Positions 18,057 to 27,365 of a stretch of 64,000 bases of DNA are shown here, piece after piece. The stretch's first letter is position 1. Every line of letters begins with the position of its first letter. Below the pieces are notes generated by a model. It searched no databases. It was not told where the DNA came from and saw nothing but the letters and a program-made list of their open reading frames with translations. Source of the stretch: Azospirillum halopraeferens DSM 3675 (lineage in GTDB: Bacteria; Pseudomonadota; Alphaproteobacteria; Azospirillales; Azospirillaceae); NCBI RefSeq assembly GCF_000429625.1, contig NZ_AUCF01000015.1, positions 100,984-164,983 of the forward strand, given 5' to 3'. The translations under genes were made by a program, and so were the position numbers.

Positions 18057-18071
18057 TTGAGAATTCTTCAA
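18057..18071 (+). promoter_or_regulatory. imperfect FNR/CRP-like palindrome upstream of cydA
   Basis: The sequence ttga-N7-tcaa lies about 120 bp before the cydA start, in the only AT-rich patch of this intergenic region. FNR sites have six central bases, so this is one base too long. It is offered only as a weak operator candidate because an FNR-like gene ends the cluster. Confidence 0.25.
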
Positions 18072-18192
18072 AAAATTCCGCCGGGGGGCGGGGACATTTC
18101 AATGCGGCCTGCGGAACACTGCGTCAGCCTGCTCGCAATCGCCGGCGCCCGCCGGACACCGCGGCGCCCGGGTTCCCGCCAGGAGCAGATTG

Positions 18193-19818
18193 ATGATCGA
18201 CGATGCATTCGTTGAATTGTCGCGATGGCAATTCGCGGCAACGGCCATGTACCATTTCCTGTTCGTGCCGCTGACGCTCGGCCTTTCATGGATGCTGTTC
18301 ATGATGGAGGCCATCTATGTCATGAGCGGAAAGGTCATATACCGCGACATGACGCGGTTCTGGGGCAAGCTGTTCGGCATTAACTTCGCTCTCGGCGTGA
18401 CCACCGGCCTGACGATGGAGTTCCAGTTCGGCACGAACTGGGCCTATTACTCCCACTACGTCGGCGACGTGTTCGGAGCACCGCTCGCCATCGAAGGGCT
18501 GATGGCGTTCTTCCTGGAGAGCACCTTCATCGGCCTGTTCTTCCTGGGCTGGGACAAGCTGAGCAAGCGCCAGCATCTCGCGGTCACCTTCTTCACCGCG
18601 CTCGGCTCCAACCTGTCGGCCCTGTGGATCCTGGTGGCCAACGGCTGGATGCAGAACCCGATCGGCGCCGAGTTCTCGGCCGAGACCATGCGCATGGAGA
18701 TGCAGAGCTTCGCCGAGGTCCTGCTCAACCCGGTGGCGCAGGTGAAGTTCGTCCACACCGTCGCCGCCGGCTATGTCACGGCGGCCATGTTCGTCATGGG
18801 CATCAGCGCCTGGTACATGCTCAGGGGCCGGGACCTCGCCTTCGCCGGGCGCTCCTTCTCCGTGGCGACGGGGTTCGGCATCGCCGCGGTGCTGTCGGTG
18901 ATCGTGCTGGGAGACGAGAGCGGCTACGAGCTGGGCGACGTCCAGAAGACCAAGCTGGCCGCCATCGAGGCGGAGTACCACACGGTGCCGGCGCCGGCCG
19001 CCTTCACCCTGTTCGGCCTGCCCAACGACGAGACCATGCAGACCGACTACGCGGTCAGGATTCCCTATGCGCTCGGCCTGATCGCCACCCGCTCCACCAC
19101 CGAACCGGTCACCGGCATCACCGACCTGGTGCAGAAGCACGCGGCGCGCATCCGCAGCGGCATGGTCGCCTACGAGAACCTGGAAAAGCTGCGCGCCGGC
19201 GACCGGTCGAACGCCGTGCGGGCCGCCTTCGACGCCCACAAGGTCGACCTCGGCTACGGCCTGCTGCTGAAGCGCTACACCGAGGACGTGGCCAACGCCA
19301 CGGACGCGATGATCGAACGCGCCGCCCGCGACACCATTCCCCCGGTGGCGCCGCTGTTCTTCAGCTTCCGCATCATGGTCGCACTGGGATTCGCGATGCT
19401 GTTCCTGATCGGTGCCGCGTTCTGGTTCAACATGCGCCGCACCATCCTGCAGCAGCGCTGGCTGCTGCGCGCCCTCGTCTTCGCCATTCCGCTGCCGTGG
19501 ATCGCCTGCGAACTCGGCTGGTTCGTCGCGGAGTTCGGCCGCCAGCCCTGGGCCATCGGCGAGGTGCTGCCGACCTTCCTCGCCACCTCCACGCTGACCA
19601 CGGCCGACCTGATCTTCAGCCTGACCGGCTTCATCGGGTTCTACACGTTCCTGCTGGTGATCGAGATGTACCTGATGGTCCATTTCGCCCGCAAGGGTCC
19701 GGCGTCCCTGGGCACCGGCCGCTACCATGGCGAGCGCGGACGCGGCGCCGCCGACCTTGATGACGACGAACGGCCGCGCAGCGGCCATGCCGGCCCCCTT
19801 CCCACCCCGGCCGAATGA
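18193..19818 (+). CDS. cydA: cytochrome bd ubiquinol oxidase subunit I
   Basis: CydA binds haems b558, b595 and d and oxidises ubiquinol, reducing oxygen to water with high affinity in the inner membrane. The product has 541 residues, normal for the family, with about nine helices. Visible features are the N-terminal haem-ligand region WQFAATAMYHFLFVPLTLGL, GLTMEFQFGTNW, the conserved SNLSALWILVANGWMQNP, and the Q-loop with the Lys/Glu pair in QKTKLAAIEAE (about 252-257). The start is the ATG at 18193 (gccaggagcag upstream). It heads a complete cydABXDC operon. Confidence 0.97.
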   Translation: MIDDAFVELSRWQFAATAMYHFLFVPLTLGLSWMLFMMEAIYVMSGKVIYRDMTRFWGKLFGINFALGVTTGLTMEFQFGTNWAYYSHYVGDVFGAPLAIEGLMAFFLESTFIGLFFLGWDKLSKRQHLAVTFFTALGSNLSALWILVANGWMQNPIGAEFSAETMRMEMQSFAEVLLNPVAQVKFVHTVAAGYVTAAMFVMGISAWYMLRGRDLAFAGRSFSVATGFGIAAVLSVIVLGDESGYELGDVQKTKLAAIEAEYHTVPAPAAFTLFGLPNDETMQTDYAVRIPYALGLIATRSTTEPVTGITDLVQKHAARIRSGMVAYENLEKLRAGDRSNAVRAAFDAHKVDLGYGLLLKRYTEDVANATDAMIERAARDTIPPVAPLFFSFRIMVALGFAMLFLIGAAFWFNMRRTILQQRWLLRALVFAIPLPWIACELGWFVAEFGRQPWAIGEVLPTFLATSTLTTADLIFSLTGFIGFYTFLLVIEMYLMVHFARKGPASLGTGRYHGERGRGAADLDDDERPRSGHAGPLPTPAE

Positions 19819-19834
19819 CGAGGACACCCCTGCC

Positions 19835-20989
19835 ATGATCCTGGATTACGAAACCCTCAAACTGGTGTGGTGGGTGCTGGTCGGCGCGCTGCTGATCGGC
19901 TTCGCCGTCACCGACGGCATGGACATGGGCGTCGGCAACCTGCTGCCCTTCGTCGGCCGCACCGACGCCGAGCGCCGCGTCGTCATCAACACCGTCGGGC
20001 CGCACTGGGACGGCAACCAGGTGTGGCTGATCACCGCCGGCGGCGCCATCTTCGCCGCCTGGCCGGCGGTCTACGCCGCCGCCTTCTCCGGCTTCTACAT
20101 GGCGATGCTGCTGGTGCTGTTCGCCCTGTTCTTCCGGCCGGTCGGCTTCGATTACCGCTCCAAGATCGGCGATGCGCGCTGGCGCCGCGCCTGGGACTGG
20201 GGCCTGTTCGCCGGCGGGGCCGTCCCGTCGCTGATCTTCGGCGTTGCGTTCGGCAACCTGATCCAGGGGGTTCCCTTCCACCTGGATTCCCTGCTGCGCC
20301 CGCACTACGAAGGCTCGCTGTTCACCGCGCTGCTGCCGCTGCTCAACCCCTTCGCCCTGCTGGCGGGCGTCATCAGCTTCGCCATGCTCACCATGCACGG
20401 CGCGATCTGGCTGCAGATGCGCACGCTCGACCCCATCGCCGGGCGGGCGCAGGCGGCGGTGCGGATCATGGGCGCGGTGGCTATCGCCGGCTTCGCGCTG
20501 GCCGGGGTGTGGGTGGCGCTGGGCATCGACGGCTACCGCATCGTCAGCCAGCCGGCCCTCGACGCGCTGCCCAACCCGTTGGCGAAAGAGGTGGTCGTGG
20601 CCCCCGGCGCCCTGCTCGACGTCTATTCCCGCCAGCCCCTGGCGCTGCTGGCCCCCGCCGCCGGATTCGCCGGCACCGTGCTGGCCATGCTGCTCAGCCG
20701 GGCGGGCCGGCCCGGCCGGGCCTTCGTGGCGAGCGCCCTGTCGATCACCGGCATCGTCGGGACGGCGGGTCTGTCGATGTTCCCCTTCATCATGCCGTCG
20801 AGCACCCATCCCGGCTCGAGCCTGACCGTGTGGGACGCCGCATCGAGCCACCTGACGCTGACCGTGATGTTCTGGGCGGTGGTCATCTTCCTGCCGATGG
20901 TCCTCGCCTACACCGTGTGGTGCTACGCGCGCATGTGGGGAAAGGTCACCGTCGAGGAGATCGCCGCCAACAGCTCCACCGCCTACTGA
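19835..20989 (+). CDS. cydB: cytochrome bd ubiquinol oxidase subunit II
   Basis: CydB is the second core subunit of the bd oxidase. The 384-residue product has about eight helices and the hallmark segments LIGFAVTDGMDMGVGNLLPF, TVGPHWDGNQVWLITAGGA and FRPVGFDYRSK. The conserved C-terminal region SMFPFIMPSSTHPGSSLTVW is also present. The ATG at 19835 follows a GAGGA site and lies 16 bp after cydA. Length and motifs look complete, so the subunit should be functional. Confidence 0.97.
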   Translation: MILDYETLKLVWWVLVGALLIGFAVTDGMDMGVGNLLPFVGRTDAERRVVINTVGPHWDGNQVWLITAGGAIFAAWPAVYAAAFSGFYMAMLLVLFALFFRPVGFDYRSKIGDARWRRAWDWGLFAGGAVPSLIFGVAFGNLIQGVPFHLDSLLRPHYEGSLFTALLPLLNPFALLAGVISFAMLTMHGAIWLQMRTLDPIAGRAQAAVRIMGAVAIAGFALAGVWVALGIDGYRIVSQPALDALPNPLAKEVVVAPGALLDVYSRQPLALLAPAAGFAGTVLAMLLSRAGRPGRAFVASALSITGIVGTAGLSMFPFIMPSSTHPGSSLTVWDAASSHLTLTVMFWAVVIFLPMVLAYTVWCYARMWGKVTVEEIAANSSTAY

Positions 20990-21009
20990 CCGCCGGAAAG
21001 GACACGGCC

Positions 21010-21117
21010 ATGTGGTATTTCGCCTGGATTCTCGGCCTGACGGCGGCGCTGTCGCTCGGCATCATCAACGTCCTGTGGATGGAGGTGGAAGAGGATGCCC
21101 CCGACCGGCGTCCCTGA
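21010..21117 (+). CDS. cydX: cytochrome bd oxidase small subunit CydX
   Basis: This 35-residue single-helix peptide begins MWYFAWILGL, the signature of the CydX/YbgT family, and continues with an acidic C terminus (MEVEEDAPDRRP). CydX packs against CydA and stabilises the haems of the bd oxidase. It lies 20 bp after cydB, and its 3' end overlaps the start of cydD by 23 bp. Confidence 0.95.
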   Translation: MWYFAWILGLTAALSLGIINVLWMEVEEDAPDRRP

Positions 21118-22894
21118 CCCGAACGCCGCGGTCCGCACCATGCACGCTCCCGGCCCCCTGTCCGGCGCGCTGCCGGCGCACCGTCCCCGCCTGGCCCTGG
21201 TCGCCGGGTGCCACGGTGTCGCCGGTGCGCTGCTCATCGTCCAGGCATGGCTGTTCGCCGGCCTGCTGGACGGCGTCGTGTTCGGCGCGGCCCCGCCGCC
21301 CGCCGCGCACCTGTTCGCGGTGCTGCCGGTGCTGGCCGCCCGCGCCGGTGCGCTGTGGATGGCCGGCGTCCTGGCGGCGGACGTGGCCATCGCCGTCAAG
21401 GGGGAGGTCCGCCGCCGGCTGGTCGAGGCGCTGCGCCGCTCGCCGCCGGGCGGCGCCCGTCCGGAGGGCGGCCGCTTCGCCGGCCTGATGGTCGACGGCG
21501 TGGAGGCGCTGGAGCCCTTCGTCGCCCGCTATCTGCCGGCGATGGTGCAGGCGGCGATGCTGCCCCTTGCCATCCTGGCGGTGGTCCTGCCGCTGGACTG
21601 GCTGTCGGCGCTGGTGTTCGCGGTCACCGCGCCGCTCATTCCCGTCTTCATGATCCTCATCGGCCGCGGGGCCGAGCGGTTGAACCGCGCCCAATGGGCG
21701 ACGCTGGCCCGGCTGTCCGCCTATCTCCTCGACGCGGTCCGGGCGCTGCCGACGCTGCGGCTGTTCGGCGCCGTGGCACGGGAAGGCGAGCGGGTGGCCG
21801 CCGCCGCCGAACGCTACCGGCGCGACACCATGCGGGTGCTGCGCGTCGCGTTCCTGTCGGCCCTGGCGCTGGAGTTCCTGGCGACCGTCAGCATCGCGCT
21901 GGTCGCCGTGTTCATCGGCTTCCGCCTGCTGTGGGGCGAGATGGCGTACGAACGGGCCCTGTTCATCCTGCTGCTGGCACCGGAATTCTATCTGCCGCTG
22001 CGCACCCTGGGCGCCCAGTACCACGCCCGCATGGAGGCGCTGGGAGCGGCCGACCAGATGGCGCCGCTGCTGGAAACGCCGGAGACGCCAGGGATGCCGG
22101 CACCGGCCGATCCCGCCTCCGCCCCCGTCCCCGCGGGTGCCGCACGGGGCGCGCCGCGGGTCACCGTCGACGCCGTCCGCTTCGGACACACCCCCGGCCG
22201 GCCGCTGCTCGACGGTCTCTCCTTCACGCTGGAGCCGGGCACCCTGACCGCCCTGGTCGGCGCCAGCGGCGCCGGCAAGAGCACGGTGATGGCGCTGCTG
22301 CGCGGCCGCCTCGCGCCGTGGTCGGGCGATCTTCGCATCGACGGCGTCCCGCCGGGCGCTGCCCCCCTGCGGCCGGCCTGGATTCCGCAGGCCCCCCACC
22401 TCTTCGCCGGAACCATCGCCGACACCATCCGCGCCGGCGCACCCGGCGCCCCCGACGAGGCGGTGCGGGCGGCCGCCCGGCGCGCCCGCGCCGCGCCCTT
22501 CATCGAACGCCTGCCCGACGGCTACGCCACCCGCATCGGCGAGCGGGGCGCCGGCCTGTCGGGCGGCGAGGTGCGGTGCCTCGCCCTGGCCCGCGCCTTC
22601 CTGATGGACGCGCCGCTGGTCCTGCTCGACGAGCCCTCCGCCAGCCTCGACCCCGACAGCGAGGAGGCGCTGGTCGCCGCGCTGGAGGACCTGCGCCGCG
22701 ACCGCACCATCCTGATCGTCGCCCACCGCCTGACCACCGTGCGCACCGCCGACCGCATCCTCGTGCTGGACGCGGGCCGCATCGCCCAGTCCGGCCGCTT
22801 CGCCGACCTCGCCGGCCGCGACGGTCCCTTCGCACGCCTCGCCGGGGCCGCCTCGCCGCTGCTGCGCCGGCCGACGGCGGGAGCCGCAGCATGA
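21095..22894 (+). CDS. cydD: ABC transporter for glutathione/cysteine export, CydD half
   Basis: CydD pairs with CydC to form an inner-membrane ABC exporter of thiols needed for cytochrome bd assembly. The 599-residue product has an N-terminal six-helix membrane domain and a C-terminal ATPase. Walker A is GASGAGKSTVM (about 389-399), the signature is LSGGEVRCLALARAF, Walker B is PLVLLDEPSASLD and the switch His is in IVAHRLTT. The start overlaps cydX, and the stop overlaps cydC by ATGA, so the operon is tightly coupled. Confidence 0.95.
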   Translation: MPPTGVPDPNAAVRTMHAPGPLSGALPAHRPRLALVAGCHGVAGALLIVQAWLFAGLLDGVVFGAAPPPAAHLFAVLPVLAARAGALWMAGVLAADVAIAVKGEVRRRLVEALRRSPPGGARPEGGRFAGLMVDGVEALEPFVARYLPAMVQAAMLPLAILAVVLPLDWLSALVFAVTAPLIPVFMILIGRGAERLNRAQWATLARLSAYLLDAVRALPTLRLFGAVAREGERVAAAAERYRRDTMRVLRVAFLSALALEFLATVSIALVAVFIGFRLLWGEMAYERALFILLLAPEFYLPLRTLGAQYHARMEALGAADQMAPLLETPETPGMPAPADPASAPVPAGAARGAPRVTVDAVRFGHTPGRPLLDGLSFTLEPGTLTALVGASGAGKSTVMALLRGRLAPWSGDLRIDGVPPGAAPLRPAWIPQAPHLFAGTIADTIRAGAPGAPDEAVRAAARRARAAPFIERLPDGYATRIGERGAGLSGGEVRCLALARAFLMDAPLVLLDEPSASLDPDSEEALVAALEDLRRDRTILIVAHRLTTVRTADRILVLDAGRIAQSGRFADLAGRDGPFARLAGAASPLLRRPTAGAAA

Positions 22895-24621
22895 GCCGCC
22901 TCGCCTTCCTGCTCCGCCTCACCGCGGGCAACCGCGGATGGATGCTGGCGGGTGCCGCGCTGGCCATCCTTTCGGCGCTCGCCAACATCGCGCTGATGGC
23001 CATATCCGGGTGGTTCATCACCGGCATGGCCATCGCCGGCGCCACGGCCGCGAGCTACAATTATTTCCTGCCGGCCGCCCTGATCCGCGGCTGCGCCATC
23101 GTGCGGACCGCCGGCCGCTACGCCGAGCGCCTGGCGACCCACGAGGCGACCTTCCGGCTGATCGGCGGGCTGCGGGCGCGGGTGTTCCTCGCCCTGGCGC
23201 CGCGGCTGCCGTTCGGCCTGCCCGGCGTGCACAGCGGCGACCTGGCCGGCCGCACGGGGACCGACCCGGACGACCTTCAGCAGGTGTACCTGCGCGTGGC
23301 GGTGCCGGTCATCACCGCCGCCGTTGCCGGCACCGCGGTGGCCGCTTATGCGGTCTCGGTGGATCGGGCCGCCGGCGCCGTGCTGGCCGGCGGGCTCGCC
23401 ATCGGGGGCCTGCTGCTTCCCGCCGCGCTGGCGCGGGCCGGCCGGGAGCCGGGGCGGACCGCCGTGGCGGCCGCCAACACGCTGCGGACCCACGCCGTCG
23501 ACCTGGCCCAGGGGCTGGAGGAGCTGGAGGCGTTCGGCGCAACCGCGCGCCGGGCCGGGCTGCTGGCCGGAGCCCACGACCGGCTTGCCGCCGCCCAGCG
23601 GCGCTCGGCCGTCCGCGATGCGATTGCCGCCGCCGCCGGCCAGACCATCGGCCCGCTGGCGCTGTGGGGCGTCATCGCCGCCGCCGGCCCGGCGGTTGCG
23701 GCCGGAACGCTGCCCGCCCCGGACCTGGCGATGCTCGGGTTTCTGGCTCTGGCCGCGGTGGAGGTGACGGCGCCGCTGGCGTCCGCCTTCCAGGCCCTGG
23801 GGGCCATGGCGGCGGCGGCCGACCGTGTCCGCCCGCTGCTGGCGGTGCACCCGCACCCGCCGGTGGCGCATCCGGCCACGCCGGATCCGGGGCCGGGGCC
23901 AGCGGCGCCGCACATCCGTCTCGACGGCGTCACGGTGCGCTACCCCGGTTCACCCGCCCCGGCGCTGCGCGGGCTGACGCTCGATCTGCCGCCGGGCGCC
24001 TGCGTCGCCCTGGTGGGGCCCAGCGGTTCGGGCAAGAGCACGGTGGTCGCCCTCCTCGCCGGCTTCCTGGAGGCGGAGGCCGGCCGGGTGCTGGTGAACG
24101 GCCGCGACGGCGCGCCCGCGCTCGCCGGCCGCCTCGCTGTGGCGCCGCAGACGCCGCACCTGCTGGCGGGGTCGCTGCGCCGCAACCTGCTGGTGGCGGC
24201 GCCCGGAGCGGCCGACGCCGCGCTGATCGAGGCGTGCGAGCGGGCGGCCCTCGGCCCCTGGCTCGCCGCCCTGCCCGACGGGCTCGACACCCCGGTGGGC
24301 GAGGGCGGCCGTGCTCTGTCGGGGGGCGAGGAGCGGCGCCTGTGCGTTGCCCGGGCCCTGCTCGCTCCGGGCGGCGTGCTGGTTCTGGACGAGCCCGGCG
24401 AGGGGCTCGACCCCGCGACCGAACGGCGGATGCTGGACCGGGTGCTGGACAGCCGGGGCGCACGCACGGTGCTGCTGATCACCCACCGGCCGGCCGGGCT
24501 GGAACGCATGGACCACGTGGCGGTCCTCGACCGCGGCCGCGTAACCGAGCGGGGAGCCCCCGGCGACCTCGCCGGCCGCGACGGGCCGTTCCGCCGCTTC
24601 CTGGAGCGCAGCTACGTGTAG
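22891..24621 (+). CDS. cydC: ABC transporter for glutathione/cysteine export, CydC half
   Basis: This is the second half of the CydDC exporter. The 576-residue product has six membrane helices (first ones in AGAALAILSALANIALMAIS) and an ATPase domain. Walker A is GPSGSGKSTVV (about 376-386), the signature is LSGGEERRLCVARALL and Walker B is GVLVLDEPGEGLD. The CydC-type segment YNYFLPAALIRGCAIVRTAG supports the call. It ends only 4 bp from the 3' end of the convergent FNR-like gene. Confidence 0.95.
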   Translation: MSRLAFLLRLTAGNRGWMLAGAALAILSALANIALMAISGWFITGMAIAGATAASYNYFLPAALIRGCAIVRTAGRYAERLATHEATFRLIGGLRARVFLALAPRLPFGLPGVHSGDLAGRTGTDPDDLQQVYLRVAVPVITAAVAGTAVAAYAVSVDRAAGAVLAGGLAIGGLLLPAALARAGREPGRTAVAAANTLRTHAVDLAQGLEELEAFGATARRAGLLAGAHDRLAAAQRRSAVRDAIAAAAGQTIGPLALWGVIAAAGPAVAAGTLPAPDLAMLGFLALAAVEVTAPLASAFQALGAMAAAADRVRPLLAVHPHPPVAHPATPDPGPGPAAPHIRLDGVTVRYPGSPAPALRGLTLDLPPGACVALVGPSGSGKSTVVALLAGFLEAEAGRVLVNGRDGAPALAGRLAVAPQTPHLLAGSLRRNLLVAAPGAADAALIEACERAALGPWLAALPDGLDTPVGEGGRALSGGEERRLCVARALLAPGGVLVLDEPGEGLDPATERRMLDRVLDSRGARTVLLITHRPAGLERMDHVAVLDRGRVTERGAPGDLAGRDGPFRRFLERSYV

Positions 24622-24625
24622 GGAG

Positions 24626-25333
24626 TCAATCGATCCCGGACGCTTCGCGCAGCTCGGGCACGTTGCACAGCGCCACGTTGGGGGCGATCTCCCGCACCAG
24701 CCCCTGCCGCTTGAACTCGGCCACGGTGCGGCTGGCCGTTTCCATGGTGATCCCCAGCATGGCGCCGAGGTCCTCGCGGCTGAAGAGGCGGACCGGCCGG
24801 TCGGGCGCGTCGCCGGCGAGCTGGATCAGCAGCCGCGCCAGGCGCGCGCGCGCGCTGCCCGTGGACAGCTCCGTCAGCCAGTCGTCGGCCTGCTGCAACG
24901 CCTGGTGCCAGCGCTGCATGAGCTGCCGGTGAAGGCGCGGCGTCTCCCGGCTCAATCGCTCGATGACGTCGCGCGGGATGCGGCAGACCGCCACCTCCTG
25001 GAGCGCCACCGCCGTGTGCTGGTGCGTCGTCCCGACCAGCACCTCCAGCCCGGCCACCGCGCCGGGGCGCAGCAGGCGGACGATGCGCTGGGTGCCGTCC
25101 GGCAGGTACTGGACCAGCTTGACCAAGCCGCTGCGGATGGTGAACACGCTGTGGCCGTCGCCCTCGGCATCGTACAGCGTCGCCCCCGGCGGGAACGTCA
25201 TCTCGTCGATGGGAAGATGGATCAGACTGAAGTCCGGCTCGGTCAGGTCGGCGAACAGGACCAGATCCCGGATGCCGCAGTTCCGGCATTCCGCGGTGCC
25301 CTTCCAGGCGGCATCGATCTGGCTGCGGCGCAC
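24626..25333 (-). CDS. Crp/Fnr-family regulator, FNR-like with an incomplete cysteine set
   Basis: The 235-residue protein has an N-terminal cysteine motif, a cyclic-nucleotide-like beta-roll (about 40-130), a dimer helix and a C-terminal winged HTH. The HTH carries GITMETASRTVAEFK, the E-x-x-S-R pattern by which FNR reads TTGAT half sites. Compared with FNR, three of four iron-sulfur ligands align (Cys16, Cys19, Cys117), but the third N-terminal one is Val25. It converges on the cyd operon, so oxygen or redox control of cyd is an obvious hypothesis. It lies 103 bp downstream of pyrD on the same strand. Confidence 0.85.
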   Translation of the reverse strand: MRRSQIDAAWKGTAECRNCGIRDLVLFADLTEPDFSLIHLPIDEMTFPPGATLYDAEGDGHSVFTIRSGLVKLVQYLPDGTQRIVRLLRPGAVAGLEVLVGTTHQHTAVALQEVAVCRIPRDVIERLSRETPRLHRQLMQRWHQALQQADDWLTELSTGSARARLARLLIQLAGDAPDRPVRLFSREDLGAMLGITMETASRTVAEFKRQGLVREIAPNVALCNVPELREASGID

Positions 25334-25436
25334 GGTTCGGGTCCCGGAATGATGCTCGACTCACATACGGTTGGCGAGACTGCACCACGGCCCGTGCTTT
25401 GGCAAGGGGGGCGGCCGGAGCCGGGCGAACCCCGAC

Positions 25437-26516
25437 TCAGCGGGGCGTGGCGGGGTGCCCCGCCCCCACCGCCGCCGCGACCGAGGTGAACCCGTCAGCC
25501 TTCAGCAGGGCGGCGAGGTCGCGCTTGATGGTGCGGAACAGGGAGGGGCCGCCGTAGACCAGGGCGGAGTAGATCTGCACCAGCGACGCGCCGGCGCGGA
25601 TCTTGGCGTAGGCATCGGCGCCCGAGGCGATGCCGCCGACGCCCACCAGCGGCAGGCGGCCGCCGGTCAGCGCGTGCATCTCCGCCAGCAGGCGGGTGGA
25701 CGGCTCGAACAGCGGCCGGCCGGACAGGCCGCCGGCCTCGGTGCGGAAGCGTTCGGGAATGCCGGGCGGGCGGGCGATGGTGGTGTTGGAGACGATCAGG
25801 CCGTCGATGCCGGTGTCCAGCGCCACCGCGGCGATGTCCTCCCTGTCGGCGTCGGTCAGGTCCGGCGCGATCTTCAGAAGCAGCGGCGGCTGCGCCGTGG
25901 CGGCGGCACGGGCCTCCAGCACGCGGTCCAGCAGCGCGCGCAGCGGCTCGCGCCCCTGGAGCGCGCGCAGGCCCGGCGTGTTGGGAGAGGAGACGTTGAC
26001 CACCAGGTAGTCGGCCAGCGGCGCCAGCCGGCGCACGCCGGGAACGTAGTCGTCGGCCGCCTCGGCGGTGTCCTTGTTCTTGCCCAGGTTGGCGCCGACC
26101 ACCCCGGCCGGCCGGCCGACGGTGCCGCGCCAATCCTCCAGGCGCCGGGCGAAGACCTCAAGCCCCTCGTTGTTGAAGCCCATGCGGTTGATCACCGCCT
26201 CCTGCTCCACCAGGCGGAACAGGCGGGGCCGGGGGTTGCCCGGCTGGGGCCGCGGGGTGACGCTGCCGGCCTCCACGAAGCCCGGACCCATGCGCAGCAT
26301 CGGCCCGATCACCTCGGCGTTCTTGTCATAGCCCGCCGCCAGCCCCACCGGATTGGCGAACTCCAGGCCCCAGACGCGGGTGCGCAGCACGGGATCGTCC
26401 GCTTCGCGCTCCACCGGGCCGAAGCCAAGGGCCAGCATCTTCACCGACAGGGTGTGTGCCGCCTCCGGGTCCAGACGGAACAGCAGCGGCCGGATGTAGG
26501 GGTACAGGTCGAGCAT
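25437..26516 (-). CDS. pyrD: dihydroorotate dehydrogenase (quinone), class 2
   Basis: PyrD oxidises dihydroorotate to orotate at the inner membrane and passes electrons to quinone, the fourth step of pyrimidine synthesis. The 359-residue product has the class 2 N-terminal membrane-associating helices ([20 protein letters not shown]). FMN-barrel motifs include [33 protein letters not shown] and the catalytic serine region [12 protein letters not shown], plus [17 protein letters not shown]. The length is normal. It lies 6 bp downstream of a DUF952 gene on the same strand. Confidence 0.96.
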   Translation of the reverse strand: MLDLYPYIRPLLFRLDPEAAHTLSVKMLALGFGPVEREADDPVLRTRVWGLEFANPVGLAAGYDKNAEVIGPMLRMGPGFVEAGSVTPRPQPGNPRPRLFRLVEQEAVINRMGFNNEGLEVFARRLEDWRGTVGRPAGVVGANLGKNKDTAEAADDYVPGVRRLAPLADYLVVNVSSPNTPGLRALQGREPLRALLDRVLEARAAATAQPPLLLKIAPDLTDADREDIAAVALDTGIDGLIVSNTTIARPPGIPERFRTEAGGLSGRPLFEPSTRLLAEMHALTGGRLPLVGVGGIASGADAYAKIRAGASLVQIYSALVYGGPSLFRTIKRDLAALLKADGFTSVAAAVGAGHPATPR

Positions 26517-26522
26517 GGCGTC

Positions 26523-26873
26523 TCAATCCAACGGCGGAAACACGTGGCGCCCGTCCGGGCCGAGCGGCAGCGGCGAGACGCGCACCACGGCCGACACCGG
26601 CAGGGCGCCGTAGAGATGGGGAAAAAGCCGGCCACCGCGCGACGGCTCCCATCGCAACGCCGGCCCCAGGCGGGCGGCGTCCACCGCCAGCAGCACCAGG
26701 CCGGTCTGGCCGGCCCGGTGACGGGCGGCGCTCTCCACCACCTGCGCGGCGGTGGAGAAATGGATGAAACCGTCGGCGGCGTCCTGCGACGAGCCGGGAT
26801 AGCTGCCGGAAGGCAGCGCCGCCTCCCACTCCGTGGCCCGGCACATATGGTAGATGGTGGTCGCGTCGGTCAT
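26523..26873 (-). CDS. DUF952 family protein
   Basis: This 116-residue cytoplasmic protein shows the DUF952 pattern: IYHMCRATEWEAA at the start, DGFIHFSTAAQV in the middle and GRLFPHLYGALP later. The function is not established, though the fold is related to ADP-ribosyltransferase-like domains. It is the first gene of a short operon with pyrD (6-bp gap). Confidence 0.88.
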   Translation of the reverse strand: MTDATTIYHMCRATEWEAALPSGSYPGSSQDAADGFIHFSTAAQVVESAARHRAGQTGLVLLAVDAARLGPALRWEPSRGGRLFPHLYGALPVSAVVRVSPLPLGPDGRHVFPPLD

Positions 26874-27137
26874 GGCGGCGGGACACTAACCCAATCCCGC
26901 GGCGGCGGCCAGCGCCCCGTTTCCGCCCCGTCCGCCCCGTTCCGCATTGCAATTTGCGAAGGGTCCCGGGAGTCCCGAAGCGCATTTTGCAGAAAGCCAT
27001 GGCGAAGGAATCGGTCGGCGATTCGCACACATATCCATAAGCCTTTGAACGCAAACAACTCCCGGACCGGCATACAGGATTATGCAAGATGGCATCCGGA
27101 TTGCTTTGAAGACGGGGCAAACACGGAGGACGCAATC

Positions 27138-27356
27138 ATGAACGCTCTGACCGCGACGATGGTGACGGAACACCGGACCATGGCTCAATCGCGCGACATC
27201 GGATTCGACCTGGGGGCCGCGCTGACGGAGACCAGCCATGCCATGGTGCCGCTGAAGCCCTCGGCCGCGATGCTGGCCTCGGGCTCGCGCGCCGGCGGCG
27301 TGTCGGTCGAGACCGCCTGGAAGATCTATCTGGCGATGCTCAACGAGGCGGCCTGA
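27138..27356 (+). CDS. small hypothetical protein
   Basis: The gene encodes 72 residues and I do not recognise it. It has a clear ribosome-binding site (acggagga, 7 bp before ATG) and a compact helix-rich sequence ending VSVETAWKIYLAMLNEAA. The upstream 260 bp are AT-richer than the neighbourhood and hold no gene. It stands alone, transcribed toward the phage block, whose last gene ends 9 bp away on the opposite strand. Confidence 0.55.
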   Translation: MNALTATMVTEHRTMAQSRDIGFDLGAALTETSHAMVPLKPSAAMLASGSRAGGVSVETAWKIYLAMLNEAA

Positions 27357-27365
27357 CCGGTTGGA

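Noticed and set aside
18057..18071. FNR box for the cyd operon
   Set aside because: The central gap is seven bases instead of six and one arm is poor. It is listed only as a weak candidate and is not used as evidence of regulation.
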